Positions 45,665 through 54,619 of a stretch of 64,000 nucleotides of DNA are shown here, in pieces (position 1 is the stretch's first letter; every line of letters starts with the position of its first letter). The DNA is taken from NCBI GenBank assembly GCA_964388955.1, contig CAYMCO010000032.1:1-64000 (forward strand). The letters run 5' to 3'. The translations under genes and the position numbers were made by a program. Source of the stretch: CAYMCO01 sp964388955. Its GTDB lineage: Bacteria > Chloroflexota > Anaerolineae > Anaerolineales > E44-bin32. Below the pieces are notes generated by a model. That model made no database searches. It was not told the DNA's origin and saw only the letters and a program-made list of their open reading frames with translations.

Positions 45665-46955
45665 GGTTGTTCTCCTCCGGTCCTTCCGGGGCAGGCGCCA
45701 GGATTTGGGCGCGCACCTTGCGGATTCTCCGCCCGATCACCTGCTCTACGACCAAGCGCATCCCGCCCGCCTCTACAACGTCCCCTGGAACGGGCACGCG
45801 GCCGAGCTCACCATAGATAAACCCGCCCAAAGTCTCACTCGTCTCCTTGGGCAAGTCTGCATCCGTGATCGCGTTCACATCGTCCAGATCGATGCCGCCC
45901 CGGAAGATGAACTCCCTCTCATTGACCTTTAGATAGGGCATCTCTTCCCCAATGTCATATTCATCCTGTACTTCGCCAACGATTTCTTCGACGATATCTT
46001 CGAAAGTGACCAAGCCTGCGGTGCCGCCGTATTCATCCACGACGATCGCCATCTGCACACGGCGGGCCTGCATTTCGGTGAGCAGCTCGTCCGCCTTCTT
46101 CGCTTCAGGCACAAAATACGGGTCGCGCAGGATCTCCGAAATGGGGGTGTCCAGCTCTCCTTGGCGCCACGCCCGGAGCAGATCTTTCACATAGACCAAG
46201 CCGATCACGTTGTCGATGCTGTCCGTGTAGACCGGGGCCCGGGAAAGGCCGGTCTTCAGGAGCGTATCCGTGGCCTCTTCCAGGGATATGGTGTCCTCGA
46301 AAGCCAGAATGTCGATCCGGGGGACCATCACCTCCCGGGCGAGCGTATCATCCAACTGGAAAATCGAGAAGATCATATCCTTCTCTTCTTTTTCGATGGC
46401 CCCGCCCTCCTGCCCCGCATCCACCAACGTCATGATCTGCTCTTCGGTGACCAACTGGTAGCGCCGATCCCCGAAGGGCCCCACCACCCGGTTGGCAAGC
46501 CCCATCATCACCCAGACGATCGGGGAAACCAGGGTGATGGTCGTGGAGACCAAGACCGCCAGCCGCGCGCCCCACAGTTCTGGTGCGCGCAAGACTAGGC
46601 TTTCGGCAAAGAATACCAGGATCGAGACGGAAAACCAGACGATGACCAGCACGCTGACCACCCCGAGCGGAGATACCGGGCCGGCCTGCGAGGCTCGGGA
46701 AACGTAATCGTTCAACGCCAGCCCCACCGTCAGCAGCCGCAGCAATCCGCGGCCAGTTCGCATGGAAAGGATCAGGCGGGAGGAGTTCTCCATCAGCCGC
46801 CGCGCAAGGCCAACGAAAGCCACATCCTCGGCCTCTAGCTGGCGCAGCCTGCTGCGATGGGAGTTCTTGAGCGCGCTCTCTCCTGCGGCGAGAAGCGCAT
46901 TCAGGCCCACGAGCAGCACAATTGTGGCCAGACTGACGATTTCACTCATCGGCAT
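45657..46955 (-). CDS. CNNM/CorC-type membrane protein (hemolysin family)
   Basis: 432 residues from the ATG at 46955, with GGAG 8 bases upstream. A DUF21/CNNM membrane domain of about four helices (1-190) is followed by two CBS domains (MVPRIDILAFEDTISLEEATDTLL; DPYFVPEAKKADELLTEMQARRVQMAIVVDEYGGTAGLVTFEDIVEEIVG) and a C-terminal CorC_HlyC domain (FIFRGGIDLDDVN, GGFIYGELGRVP). Members are magnesium or cobalt efflux/homeostasis proteins; hemolysin is a historical name. It overlaps glmU by 14 bases and cdd by 8. Confidence 0.92.
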   Translation of the reverse strand: MPMSEIVSLATIVLLVGLNALLAAGESALKNSHRSRLRQLEAEDVAFVGLARRLMENSSRLILSMRTGRGLLRLLTVGLALNDYVSRASQAGPVSPLGVVSVLVIVWFSVSILVFFAESLVLRAPELWGARLAVLVSTTITLVSPIVWVMMGLANRVVGPFGDRRYQLVTEEQIMTLVDAGQEGGAIEKEEKDMIFSIFQLDDTLAREVMVPRIDILAFEDTISLEEATDTLLKTGLSRAPVYTDSIDNVIGLVYVKDLLRAWRQGELDTPISEILRDPYFVPEAKKADELLTEMQARRVQMAIVVDEYGGTAGLVTFEDIVEEIVGEVQDEYDIGEEMPYLKVNEREFIFRGGIDLDDVNAITDADLPKETSETLGGFIYGELGRVPVPGDVVEAGGMRLVVEQVIGRRIRKVRAQILAPAPEGPEENNRG

Positions 46956-48297
46956 GCTGGATTCTCCGAATGACCCGGGCCGGCGCGCCCACCGCGATGC
47001 TGTAGGGGGGCACATCGCGATTCACCACCGCTCCGGCGCCGGTGTGGGCACCCTTGCCTATGCGAACGGGAGCGATGAGCATGGTGTCGCTGCCGATAAA
47101 TGCCCCCTCCTCTATCACCGTCCTGTGCTTCCGTTTCCCATCGAAATTGCAGGTGATCGTTCCTGCGCCAATATTGACATCGGCCCCAACCTCAGCGTCA
47201 CCCAGATAGCAGAAATGGCCCGCCTTGACCCCAGGTGCCAGGGTGCTGTTCTTGACCTCGCCGAAATTGCCCATGTACACGCCGTTTTCCAGGCGTGCCC
47301 CCTGGCGCAGGCGAGCGAAGGGGCCCACTGAGACATCATCCCCCATGGATGCCCCCTGCAGATAGGAGGAGATGACGGCGCAGCGCTCCCCGATCACAGA
47401 ATCCCGCACGATGCTGTTCGGGCCAATATGCGTGCCCATGCCGACCCGGGTCTTCCCCTCCAAATGGGTGTTCGCCAGGATCACCACGTCGCGCGCCAGC
47501 TGGACCTGAGGGCCGATGTACGTGCTTCCCGGATCCTGAAGCGTCACGCCCTGGCACATCCACGCCACATTGATCCGCCGGCGCACGACCGCCTCCGCTT
47601 CCGCCAGATGGACGCGTGTGTTGACCCCGATGGCCTCTTCCGGGTCGATCACCGCCACGCTGCCCACCTGCTGACCCTGGGAGACCGCCAGTTCGATCAG
47701 GTCGGTGAGGTAGTACTCCCCGCTCGCGGACTCCTTCAACTGAGATACCGCCTGCCACAGCCAATCCTCGCGGAAGCAATAGGCGCCTACATTGAACTCG
47801 CCAATGGTAAGTTGCTCCGGTGTGGCCTCGGTTTCCTCTACGATCCCCGCCACCTCTCCCGCGCCGTCCCGCAGCACCCTGCCGAAACCGCGGGATTGAT
47901 CCCGATGGACTGTGAGCATCGTGAGCGGACCCTGGTTCGCCTCTTGGGCCGAGACCAGCGCCCGGTAGGTCTCGGCGGTAATCAGGGGCATGTCGCAGTA
48001 CGTGACCAGCACCAGGTCCGCCTTTGAAGCCAATTCAGGACGAGCTTGCGCCACCGCGTGACCCGTCCCAAGCGGCTCCGCCTGAATGATGAACCCCACC
48101 CCCGGCGCCATCGCCTGGCGCAACGCATCCGCCCCCGGCCGAACCACCACATAGGGTTCCTCTTCGGTGGCCGCGTGTACGGCCTGCACCACCCAATCGA
48201 TGAGCGGGCGCCCGGCCAGCTCGTGCAACACCTTTGGCCGCTCGGATTCCAAGCGCGTGCCTTCTCCCGCAGCCAGGACCAACGCAATACACTTCAT
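46942..48297 (-). CDS. glmU: Bifunctional GlmU (GlcNAc-1-P uridyltransferase / GlcN-1-P acetyltransferase)
   Basis: 451 residues from the ATG at 48297, with GGAG 6 bases upstream. The N-terminal nucleotidyltransferase has LAAGEGTRLESERPKVLHELAGRP and YCDMPLI. The C-terminal half is a left-handed beta-helix of hexapeptide repeats (VGPFARLRQGARLENGVYMGNFGEVKNS, GAGTITCNFDGKRKHRTVIEEGAFIGSD) with the acetyltransferase His in KAGHFCYLGDAEVG. It makes UDP-GlcNAc for peptidoglycan. It is first in the glmU-CNNM-cdd operon. Confidence 0.95.
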   Translation of the reverse strand: MKCIALVLAAGEGTRLESERPKVLHELAGRPLIDWVVQAVHAATEEEPYVVVRPGADALRQAMAPGVGFIIQAEPLGTGHAVAQARPELASKADLVLVTYCDMPLITAETYRALVSAQEANQGPLTMLTVHRDQSRGFGRVLRDGAGEVAGIVEETEATPEQLTIGEFNVGAYCFREDWLWQAVSQLKESASGEYYLTDLIELAVSQGQQVGSVAVIDPEEAIGVNTRVHLAEAEAVVRRRINVAWMCQGVTLQDPGSTYIGPQVQLARDVVILANTHLEGKTRVGMGTHIGPNSIVRDSVIGERCAVISSYLQGASMGDDVSVGPFARLRQGARLENGVYMGNFGEVKNSTLAPGVKAGHFCYLGDAEVGADVNIGAGTITCNFDGKRKHRTVIEEGAFIGSDTMLIAPVRIGKGAHTGAGAVVNRDVPPYSIAVGAPARVIRRIQHADE

Positions 48298-48429
48298 AGC
48301 AGACTCCGAGTCGGCGGCGTCATCCAAACCAAGGCCGACCGCGAACCATGCAGGTTGTAGGTGAGGGGAATATGAGAAGGTGGATCGTCGTCAGACACAG
48401 AAATCCAAACTAGTTTGCATGCGGATCAG

Positions 48430-48500
48430 CTGGGGCGCCAGGATTCGAACCTGGATCCACGGATTCAAAGTCCGGTGTGCTGCCGTTACACCACGCCCCA
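48430..48500 (-). tRNA. tRNA-Gln (anticodon TTG)
   Basis: 71-nt cloverleaf: acceptor TGGGGCG/CGCCCCA, D-arm with GGTGTAACGGCAGCAC, anticodon loop CTTTGAA giving TTG, T-arm CAGG-TTCGAAT-CCTGG, discriminator G, no CCA. A TACAAT (minus strand, 48529-48534) lies about 30 bases upstream as a possible -10, without a good -35. Confidence 0.95.
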
Positions 48501-48572
48501 CTGGATCACTCGATTTCCAGTGGGTGAGATTGTAACATAGCCGATTCGGCGCTCACATACCCCGCTGCCCAA

Positions 48573-49610
48573 TCACTTCTCTTCGGGGGTCTCTAGCTCG
48601 TCCGAAAGCAGACCGCGTTTCTTCGCCTCGTCATAGGACATCACCCCCTCCGAATAGTCGCCCTCCCCGTTCAAATCCGTAGGGGCCTGGTCCCAGAAGC
48701 GTTCCGCATCCACTCCGCCCTGCGCAACCCCGCTCTCCTGCAACTGCTCGGGGAGCCCTCGACTTTCTTCATGGTCCATCATCATCTCATGGCCGGCGGG
48801 AGGCTCTTCTCCGGCTGCCTGCGCAAGTCTCTTCACCAAAGGCGCCATACCCTTCACCGCATCCCGGCAGTAGCGAGCGGCCGCCTCCTGCTGGCCCGGA
48901 GTGCGCTCAGTTTCAAAATAGATCACCAGCCCGTGTCGCCCCCCGATGTTGGTGAAATAACACCCACGCCCCACCCCCTCGAACACATGGAAAGCCCACG
49001 GATCGTGCGATCCGAGCCACGACGATACCTCCAGGCTTGCGCCCAACACGTTGGCTAGCGATGACCGCAGGGTTTCAACATCGACCGGGCCGACCGCTCC
49101 CTCTGCCGCCACCACATCCCCCATCACGTCCACGATCAGAACTCCGCATGCGCCCAGCACCCTGCGGGCGCGCGCCATCATCTGGATCAACTGCACGCTG
49201 GTTTCGCGCTGCGTGGTTGCGGGGATTTCCCCGCCTTCCACCTCCAGCCGGGCGCTCTGCACCGCTTTGGCCAGACGCTCCGGCGACACCGGTTTGGCCA
49301 AGAATGCCGTCACCCCCAGCGAGCGGGCTTGCTCCAATGCGGCCTTATCCGGAGCACTGGCGAACAGGATGCTGCGGGAGCGCGGGTTCAACTGACAAGC
49401 CCAGGCGACCAGCTCCAATCCGGACATGCCAGGCAGCTCGAGATCCGTGATCAGGATGTCGACGGGCTGGCGGGCGAATTCCAGCAGCGCGTCCTCGCCC
49501 GTCGGGACCGCCTCAATTTGCAGTGGATCCGTCTGACCAGCGAAAGCCCCGACCAATTGGTCGCGCGCACCAGCGGTCCCAGCGACGATGAGTATCCGCA
49601 TGTCGTCCAT
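48573..49610 (-). CDS. Receiver-domain protein with a roadblock/LC7-like region
   Basis: 345 residues from the ATG at 49610 (the ATG at 49601 is equally possible). Residues 1-120 are a response-regulator receiver with the phosphoacceptor region ILITDLELPGMSGLE (Asp56), FASAPD (switch Ser) and AFLAKPVS (Lys). The usual acidic pair after the first strand is replaced by AGTAG. The middle (about 145-235) resembles a roadblock/LC7 domain (VLIVDVMGDVVAAEG, GRHGLVIYFETE). The tail is acidic, Met/Glu-rich and probably disordered. There is no DNA-binding domain or adjacent kinase. It may control a small GTPase or polarity system, but no GTPase gene is nearby. Confidence 0.7.
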   Translation of the reverse strand: MDDMRILIVAGTAGARDQLVGAFAGQTDPLQIEAVPTGEDALLEFARQPVDILITDLELPGMSGLELVAWACQLNPRSRSILFASAPDKAALEQARSLGVTAFLAKPVSPERLAKAVQSARLEVEGGEIPATTQRETSVQLIQMMARARRVLGACGVLIVDVMGDVVAAEGAVGPVDVETLRSSLANVLGASLEVSSWLGSHDPWAFHVFEGVGRGCYFTNIGGRHGLVIYFETERTPGQQEAAARYCRDAVKGMAPLVKRLAQAAGEEPPAGHEMMMDHEESRGLPEQLQESGVAQGGVDAERFWDQAPTDLNGEGDYSEGVMSYDEAKKRGLLSDELETPEEK

Positions 49611-50070
49611 CGTCTGATATTCTAGCACAGGCGGCGCTTGTGCCAACTGCTTCTCCCGTACGGTGTGAAAGAGCTATGAGCCCCAAGCCGAAAGCCATAA
49701 GCCGAATCCCGTGCGCGATGGTGATGGTTCCCGCTCTTCCGTTGAAACGTGCCAACGCCCCACGGATCCCCTGCCCCTTGACCCCCCTGATCACTCGATG
49801 AGGTGAACTTATCACCTTTGTGCCCCGTATATATCTATTGGGGGTACGACCGGATGCACACTCTGCGCCGCCTCGGACTCCGGTGCTGGTCACATTATGA
49901 CTGCAAAGCCTGCCGATCCATCTGGCCGCGGGGCGGGCCGGCGCCAGGTCGCCACCGCGGTCGATTGCGTTTGCGGGAGGTATAATCGTCCCGAATTTCT
50001 CCCAGCCGGGGGGCGAAGTTCGTCCCGCTTCAACGCTCCCATACAGGACAGGGTGGAGCCGTGTCCTTGG
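49611..50070. other. Divergent intergenic region with tandem heptamers
   Basis: 460 bases between the receiver protein and the plus-strand permeases. Three heptamers AAGCCGA, AAGCCAT, AAGCCGA run at 49685-49705 (site D of the family). CGTTGAAACGTGCCAAC at 49740-49756 resembles the repeat at 45124. TTATCA and TATCTA near 49810-49840, 17 bases apart, are a weak promoter candidate for the permeases. No small gene was recognised. Confidence 0.4.
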
Positions 50071-51105
50071 ATGCAGTCCATGTCGATTTCTAGCGGTGCG
50101 AGCCGGGCGCGACGGGCGCTCGGACGGGAACGGGTCGACGACGACCACGACCTCAAGTGGCGTCACCGGCCCGAACCCGCGCCCGCTCCGCCAAGTCGAG
50201 CCGTCCCGCAAGAAGGTGGCCCCGCCTATCTGAGCATCGCCTTGCATGCGGCACAGCGCGCCCTGTCTGCCTGCGTGCTCATTCTGGGCCTCATCTACTT
50301 CGTCGCCCTGGCGAGCGAGTTGGGCCTGGGCGGCGGCATCCGGAGCCTCCCGCGCGCCGCGGCCAGCGCGTGGCGGATCGGCGTGGATTTCCTCGGGACG
50401 CTCTTCTCGGGACAGATCGCATTCGGAGACACCCTCTGGCAGCCGCTTTCGAAATCCCTGGGCCTTCTCGGTGTTGCGTTGGCATTGGGAGTGAGCGTCG
50501 GGCTGCTGCTGGGCGCCTATGCTGCGCTACGGCGGCACACCCGGATGTCTGGCCTGCTTGTATCCTTGTCGGTCTTCGGCATTTCGACACCCAGCTACGT
50601 GGCAGCCATGTTCCTGATTTGGACCATTGTATGGATTTTCCAGCGAACAGGCGTCCGCGTGCTGCCAATCTTCGGCTTCGGGTGGGACGAACGCTTGATC
50701 CTGCCCACGCTCGTGCTCGCCGCTCGACCCATGGCCAACATGATGCGGCTCTCGTACTCGAGCTTGGTCGACATCTTCGATGCCGACTTCGTTCGCACCG
50801 CACACAGCAAGGGGCTATCCCCCAACATGGTTTTCTGGCGGCATATCCTGCGCAACGCAGGCATCCCGCTGCTCACAACCGCGGGCGTCTCTCTGCGCTT
50901 CAGCTTGTCTATCCTGCCGATCGTGGAATATATCTTTACTTGGCCCGGTGTGGGGCTGACCCTGCTCGAGACGCGGGACACCGAAACCATGATCCTGTTG
51001 GTGCTGCCGCTGGCCCTGCTCTTCCTTGGGGTGAACCTCACATTGGATGTGCTGTATCTGTTCATTGACCCGCGCCTGCGCTCCGGCGGGCCGGTGAAGC
51101 GATGA
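50071..51105 (+). CDS. ABC transporter permease, DppB/OppB-like
   Basis: 344 residues from the ATG at 50071; the exact start is uncertain (ATG at 50080 also possible, and the frame is open further upstream). A basic, Pro-rich cytoplasmic N-terminus of about 50 residues precedes six membrane helices of the peptide/nickel permease fold. The ATPase-contact loop reads FVRTAHSKGLSPNMVFWRHILRNAGIPLL, with the conserved Gly and Pro. FTWPGVGLTLL and the terminal LYLFIDPRLR match the family. It overlaps the next gene by ATGA, so both are made as partners. No binding protein or ATPase gene accompanies this pair on its strand. Confidence 0.85.
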   Translation: MQSMSISSGASRARRALGRERVDDDHDLKWRHRPEPAPAPPSRAVPQEGGPAYLSIALHAAQRALSACVLILGLIYFVALASELGLGGGIRSLPRAAASAWRIGVDFLGTLFSGQIAFGDTLWQPLSKSLGLLGVALALGVSVGLLLGAYAALRRHTRMSGLLVSLSVFGISTPSYVAAMFLIWTIVWIFQRTGVRVLPIFGFGWDERLILPTLVLAARPMANMMRLSYSSLVDIFDADFVRTAHSKGLSPNMVFWRHILRNAGIPLLTTAGVSLRFSLSILPIVEYIFTWPGVGLTLLETRDTETMILLVLPLALLFLGVNLTLDVLYLFIDPRLRSGGPVKR

Positions 51106-53411
51106 TCCGATTGAGCCTCTGGCGCCGCTTGCTGCGGGCCTCATCGAACTCCTCTTTCATCCTGGGAGGGATCATGGTGGCCGCGCTGATTGTCCTGGCG
51201 GCCATCGGCCCCGAGATAGCCCCCCACAATCCTTACATCCGGCAGCGGATCCAGTGGTTCAACGGCGAGATGAAACGGGCACCTATCGCTCCAAGAGCGG
51301 AATATCCGCTCGGCACCGATCCGCAAGGCCGCGATCAACTCTCGCTCCTGCTCTACGGCGCCCGCACCACGCTCTCCATCGCGCTGATCGCCACCGCAGT
51401 GCGCCTGTTGTTGGGGATGGTTTTGGGCGCTCTCTCCGGCTGGTGGCCCGACGGTTTCATCGATCGTTTTGTCACCTCGCTGACCGGATTCCTGGCGGCC
51501 ATTCCGGGGCTGATTCTGGCGATACTGTTGGTCTACGCTATCGGCATTCGAAGCGGCCGCGCCGCCTTCATCGGCGCGCTGGCCGTGGTCGGCTGGGGCG
51601 AGGTGGCGCAGATTGTGCGCAGCCATGTCCTGGCGATGCGCAACAAGGAATTTGTGACCGCGGCGCGCGCCGTCGGCCTGAGTTCCCTGGAGACCCTGAG
51701 CCGCCATATCCTCCCCAATCTGCTCGCGACGATGATATCCATGAGCGCTTTGGAAATGGGGGGCGCTCTGCTGCTCCTGGGAGAACTGGGATTCATGAAC
51801 GTCTTCCTGGGTAGCGGCACGATGATCGCCGGCGACGTCGGCACCCCTAGCACGGTGATTTTCGAAACCCCTGACTGGGGCGCCATGCTGGGGACGACCT
51901 GGCGCAGTTTCCGGGCCATCCCCTGGCTTCCCGCCGCCCCAGCACTGGCCTTTTTCGTCTCCATCTTGAGCTTCAACGTATTTGGGTTTGGTCTGCAGCG
52001 CTTCAGCGAAAGAGGCCGATTCTATCCGAGCGGCTGGTCCGTGCTGCGGTTCGTGGTGATTTGCACCGCCGTGCTCTTCGGCTTCCAGTACTTCCTCGCC
52101 CAGACGGGGCCCGAATCGCAATTCAAAGCCAAAGCGCGGACATTCGATGTGTCCCGAGCTTGGCGGGACATTGACTTCCTGACCCAACCGGATCTGCGGA
52201 ACCGCTCCCCCGGAACCGAGGCGCACGATCTTGCAGCGAGCTACATCGCCAATCAATTCAAGGAGGCGGATCTCACCCCCTTCCCTTACGGGAGCTATTT
52301 CCAGCCGTTCCAAGCCTTGCACGGGACCATCAGCGTCCCGCCCGAGATCGAGATCGTCAGCTCTGGGGGCGATGTGTACCAAACCTTCACGGACGGCATC
52401 CGCTACGATCCCATCGCACCCTTCAACAACAGCGGCGAAGTGGAAGGCCAGCTCTACGTCTATGGCAACATCTCCCCCGCCGCCTACAATCGCACCGGCG
52501 GGCTGGTGTTCATGCTGGGGGATACCCTTTTCAGGTCGCCGGCGCTCCTGCGGATTGTGCGCGACGACCAGCTGCCGGCTCAGGGTATCGCCCCACAATT
52601 CCCAGCACCGCTTTCCTTGTTGCGGGATGAGGTTTCCTTCGTCGTCTCAGAAACCCAAGCCGCGGAGATGCTCCGCCAATTGGGTCACGACTACTACCGC
52701 TTGAAAGGCCAGCTCGAGAGCGAGGAGCAGATTCTCTTCGACACGGGAGCGCGCGTCCGGCTCCTCTTTGGCCTGCAGTATGAGAATGTGCGGGAGGCGA
52801 ACGTTGTTGGCTACCTCCCCGGCACCGACCCGCGCGTGCAAACCCAACGCATCATCGTGGCGGCCACTTACAGCGTGCCAGCCCCGTATCAAGGTCGCGT
52901 CTATCCCGGCGCCGACGAGAATGCCAGCGGGGTGTCGGTGATGCTGGAGATCATGCGCCAATGGCGGGAGATCGATTTTCAACCCAAACGGACCGTGGTC
53001 TTCGCCGCTTTCGATGAACTGGGAGGGCACAACTTCGTCGAGGATCCCATCCTCCCCAGCATCGGAGACGCCAACTGGACCGCAGTGGTGATCTACGGGG
53101 TGGGCGCAGGCGATGATGACTTGGCGCGGCTGTCCGCTGGCGGCGCTTTGGAACGCCCATTCGACAAATCGGGCCGGCTGATGGGAGAGGGGACCCAGGC
53201 GCTGAGCGATTGGCAGTTCTTCTTTGCGGGGGGCGGCGGGCGCGGCTGGGAGCTAGCCGCCGATCCCAGCTACGCCGGCATCGTCATCACCCGCCCGGGC
53301 GACGGGCAATCCGGCACCGTGTACGACAGCCGTGAGCATCTCGACCCACTGCTGGTGGAAGACGCCGGCAGGACCATCTCACACTTCTTGATGGTATTGA
53401 GTTCCGAATAG
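51102..53411 (+). CDS. DppC-like ABC permease fused to an M28-peptidase-like domain
   Basis: 769 residues. Residues 1-305 are a DppC/OppC permease: GTDPQGRDQLSLLLYGARTTL after the first helix, then EFVTAARAVGLSSLETLSRHILPN (183-206) as the ATPase-contact loop, and six helices in all. An extra helix (about 314-333) leads to a C-terminal domain (about 345-769) of M28 aminopeptidase type: RSPGTEAHDLAASYIANQF, VVGYLPGTDP, RIIVAATYSVPA, YPGADENASGVSVMLEIMRQW and RTVVFAAFDELGGHNFVED. The metal site is degraded: Thr589 replaces the first His of the AHYDS motif, the EE pair is reduced to DE, and the terminal His region reads YDSREHLD. By helix count the domain faces outside. It may be a pseudopeptidase that binds peptides, or a weak hydrolase. 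It ends 4 bases before the convergent dppC. Confidence 0.85.
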   Translation: MIRLSLWRRLLRASSNSSFILGGIMVAALIVLAAIGPEIAPHNPYIRQRIQWFNGEMKRAPIAPRAEYPLGTDPQGRDQLSLLLYGARTTLSIALIATAVRLLLGMVLGALSGWWPDGFIDRFVTSLTGFLAAIPGLILAILLVYAIGIRSGRAAFIGALAVVGWGEVAQIVRSHVLAMRNKEFVTAARAVGLSSLETLSRHILPNLLATMISMSALEMGGALLLLGELGFMNVFLGSGTMIAGDVGTPSTVIFETPDWGAMLGTTWRSFRAIPWLPAAPALAFFVSILSFNVFGFGLQRFSERGRFYPSGWSVLRFVVICTAVLFGFQYFLAQTGPESQFKAKARTFDVSRAWRDIDFLTQPDLRNRSPGTEAHDLAASYIANQFKEADLTPFPYGSYFQPFQALHGTISVPPEIEIVSSGGDVYQTFTDGIRYDPIAPFNNSGEVEGQLYVYGNISPAAYNRTGGLVFMLGDTLFRSPALLRIVRDDQLPAQGIAPQFPAPLSLLRDEVSFVVSETQAAEMLRQLGHDYYRLKGQLESEEQILFDTGARVRLLFGLQYENVREANVVGYLPGTDPRVQTQRIIVAATYSVPAPYQGRVYPGADENASGVSVMLEIMRQWREIDFQPKRTVVFAAFDELGGHNFVEDPILPSIGDANWTAVVIYGVGAGDDDLARLSAGGALERPFDKSGRLMGEGTQALSDWQFFFAGGGGRGWELAADPSYAGIVITRPGDGQSGTVYDSREHLDPLLVEDAGRTISHFLMVLSSE

Positions 53412-53415
53412 CCGG

Positions 53416-54354
53416 CTAATCCCGGCCGCGCATCATGGGGTCGAAGGCATCCCTCAGACCGTCGCCGAAGAAGTTGAACGCCAGCATGGTGATGGTTATG
53501 GCTGCGGCGGGGACAATGGCCATATGTGGGTAGGTGCGCATCGCCCGCCAGCCGTCGGACAGCATCCGGCCCCAGCTGGGGACCGGAGCTGGAACGCCCA
53601 ATCCAATGAAGCTGAGGGTCGCCTCCGCCAGGATCAGGCTGGGGATGTCGAGGGTGAGCATGACGATCACCGGCCCGATGCTGTTGGGCAGCATATGCCG
53701 CCAGATGATCCGCGCCGGCGAGGCGCCTGCTGCCCGGGCGGCCTCCACAAAATCCTGCTCCCGCAGGGAGAGGAATTGCCCGCGGATGACCCGGGAAACC
53801 CCCAGCCAGCTCACCAAGCCCAGGGCGATGAACATGCCCATCAGCAGGACTGTGGGATCTGAGTTCGGCGGGATCACGATCATGAGCAGAATGATGAAGA
53901 GCAAAGTCGGGAACCCGTACATCAGGTCCACAAAGCGCATCATCAGATCGTCCACCCGGCCGCCCGCGTAGCCCGATATGGCGCCGAAGATCACGCCCAC
54001 CAACATCGAGGTCATGGAGCCAGCGAAGGCCACCCCCAGGGAAATCCGAGCCCCGTAGATGGCCCGTGTCAGGTAGTCCCGGCCGAGCTGATCCGTGCCG
54101 AGCCAATGGGCCAAGGATGGCGCGCTGCGCGTGTGGTCGAAATCGGCCGCATCCCGCCCGTAGGGGGTCAGCAGGGGAGCGGCGATGGCGCTCGTGATAA
54201 GGATGACGATGTAGATCGCCGCAGCGAGCGAAAGCCGATTCCGCGAGAAGCGCCGCAGAATGTCCTTGCCGTGCGTATACCGGGGGCGCTCCAAGATATC
54301 ACGATCGCTTGAGATCTCCCTGGCCGCCTGAATCCCAGGTGCCGCAGTGGCCAT
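53416..54354 (-). CDS. ABC transporter permease DppC, second copy
   Basis: 312 residues; the ATG is preceded by a GGGGAGGGG run. The N-terminal motif SDRDILERPRYTHGKDILRRFSRNRL leads into helix 1. WLGTDQLGRDYLTRAIYGARISLGVA and the contact loop EQDFVEAARAAGASPARIIWRHMLPN are typical, and the protein ends in DGLRDAFDPMMRGRD. It is closely similar along its length to the gene at 54620-55558, including LAFNFFGDGLRDA near the end, so the two are tandem duplicates. It is last in the transporter operon, separated from its twin by 265 bases that include a strong hairpin. Confidence 0.92.
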   Translation of the reverse strand: MATAAPGIQAAREISSDRDILERPRYTHGKDILRRFSRNRLSLAAAIYIVILITSAIAAPLLTPYGRDAADFDHTRSAPSLAHWLGTDQLGRDYLTRAIYGARISLGVAFAGSMTSMLVGVIFGAISGYAGGRVDDLMMRFVDLMYGFPTLLFIILLMIVIPPNSDPTVLLMGMFIALGLVSWLGVSRVIRGQFLSLREQDFVEAARAAGASPARIIWRHMLPNSIGPVIVMLTLDIPSLILAEATLSFIGLGVPAPVPSWGRMLSDGWRAMRTYPHMAIVPAAAITITMLAFNFFGDGLRDAFDPMMRGRD

Positions 54355-54551
54355 TTCCCCTCCCCCTCAAGAATTGGAACGGTGCGTCAGCGCACGCCCT
54401 CTCCGGGTCGCAGCACGCCCGATCAAATCCGATATTCCCAGAGATCATCCCTCCCACCCAAGAATGAAAGTCACCCCTTTCCTATGCAATAGGTATGCAT
54501 TTTCCAGGGCGGGGTCGAACCCCCATGACCGGGCCTGGCCCAGAAGGAGCA

Positions 54552-54577
54552 CACCTCCAGCCATGAGGCTGGAGGTG
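54552..54577. terminator. Strong hairpin between the two dppC genes
   Basis: A perfect 11-bp inverted repeat (CACCTCCAGCC at 54552-54562, GGCTGGAGGTG at 54567-54577) with an ATGA loop. It lies 43 bases after the stop of dppC copy 1 (minus strand). No U-tract follows on either strand. Likely an attenuating or RNA-stabilising structure; a remnant of a mobile-element end hairpin cannot be excluded. Confidence 0.55.
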
Positions 54578-54619
54578 GAGAACAAGCTATCCACCAAGGT
54601 GCAGCTCGCGATCAGGCCC

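Noticed and set aside
51141..52598. 485-codon frame on the minus strand opposite the permease-M28 fusion
   Set aside because: Composition (Gln/His/Gly/Arg) is typical of a reverse-complement shadow; the opposite strand encodes recognisable permease and M28 motifs.
54495..54540. tRNA-like T-arm (GGTTCGACCCC, minus strand) between the dppC genes
   Set aside because: The five-base stem does not pair fully and no acceptor, anticodon or D-arm could be built around it.
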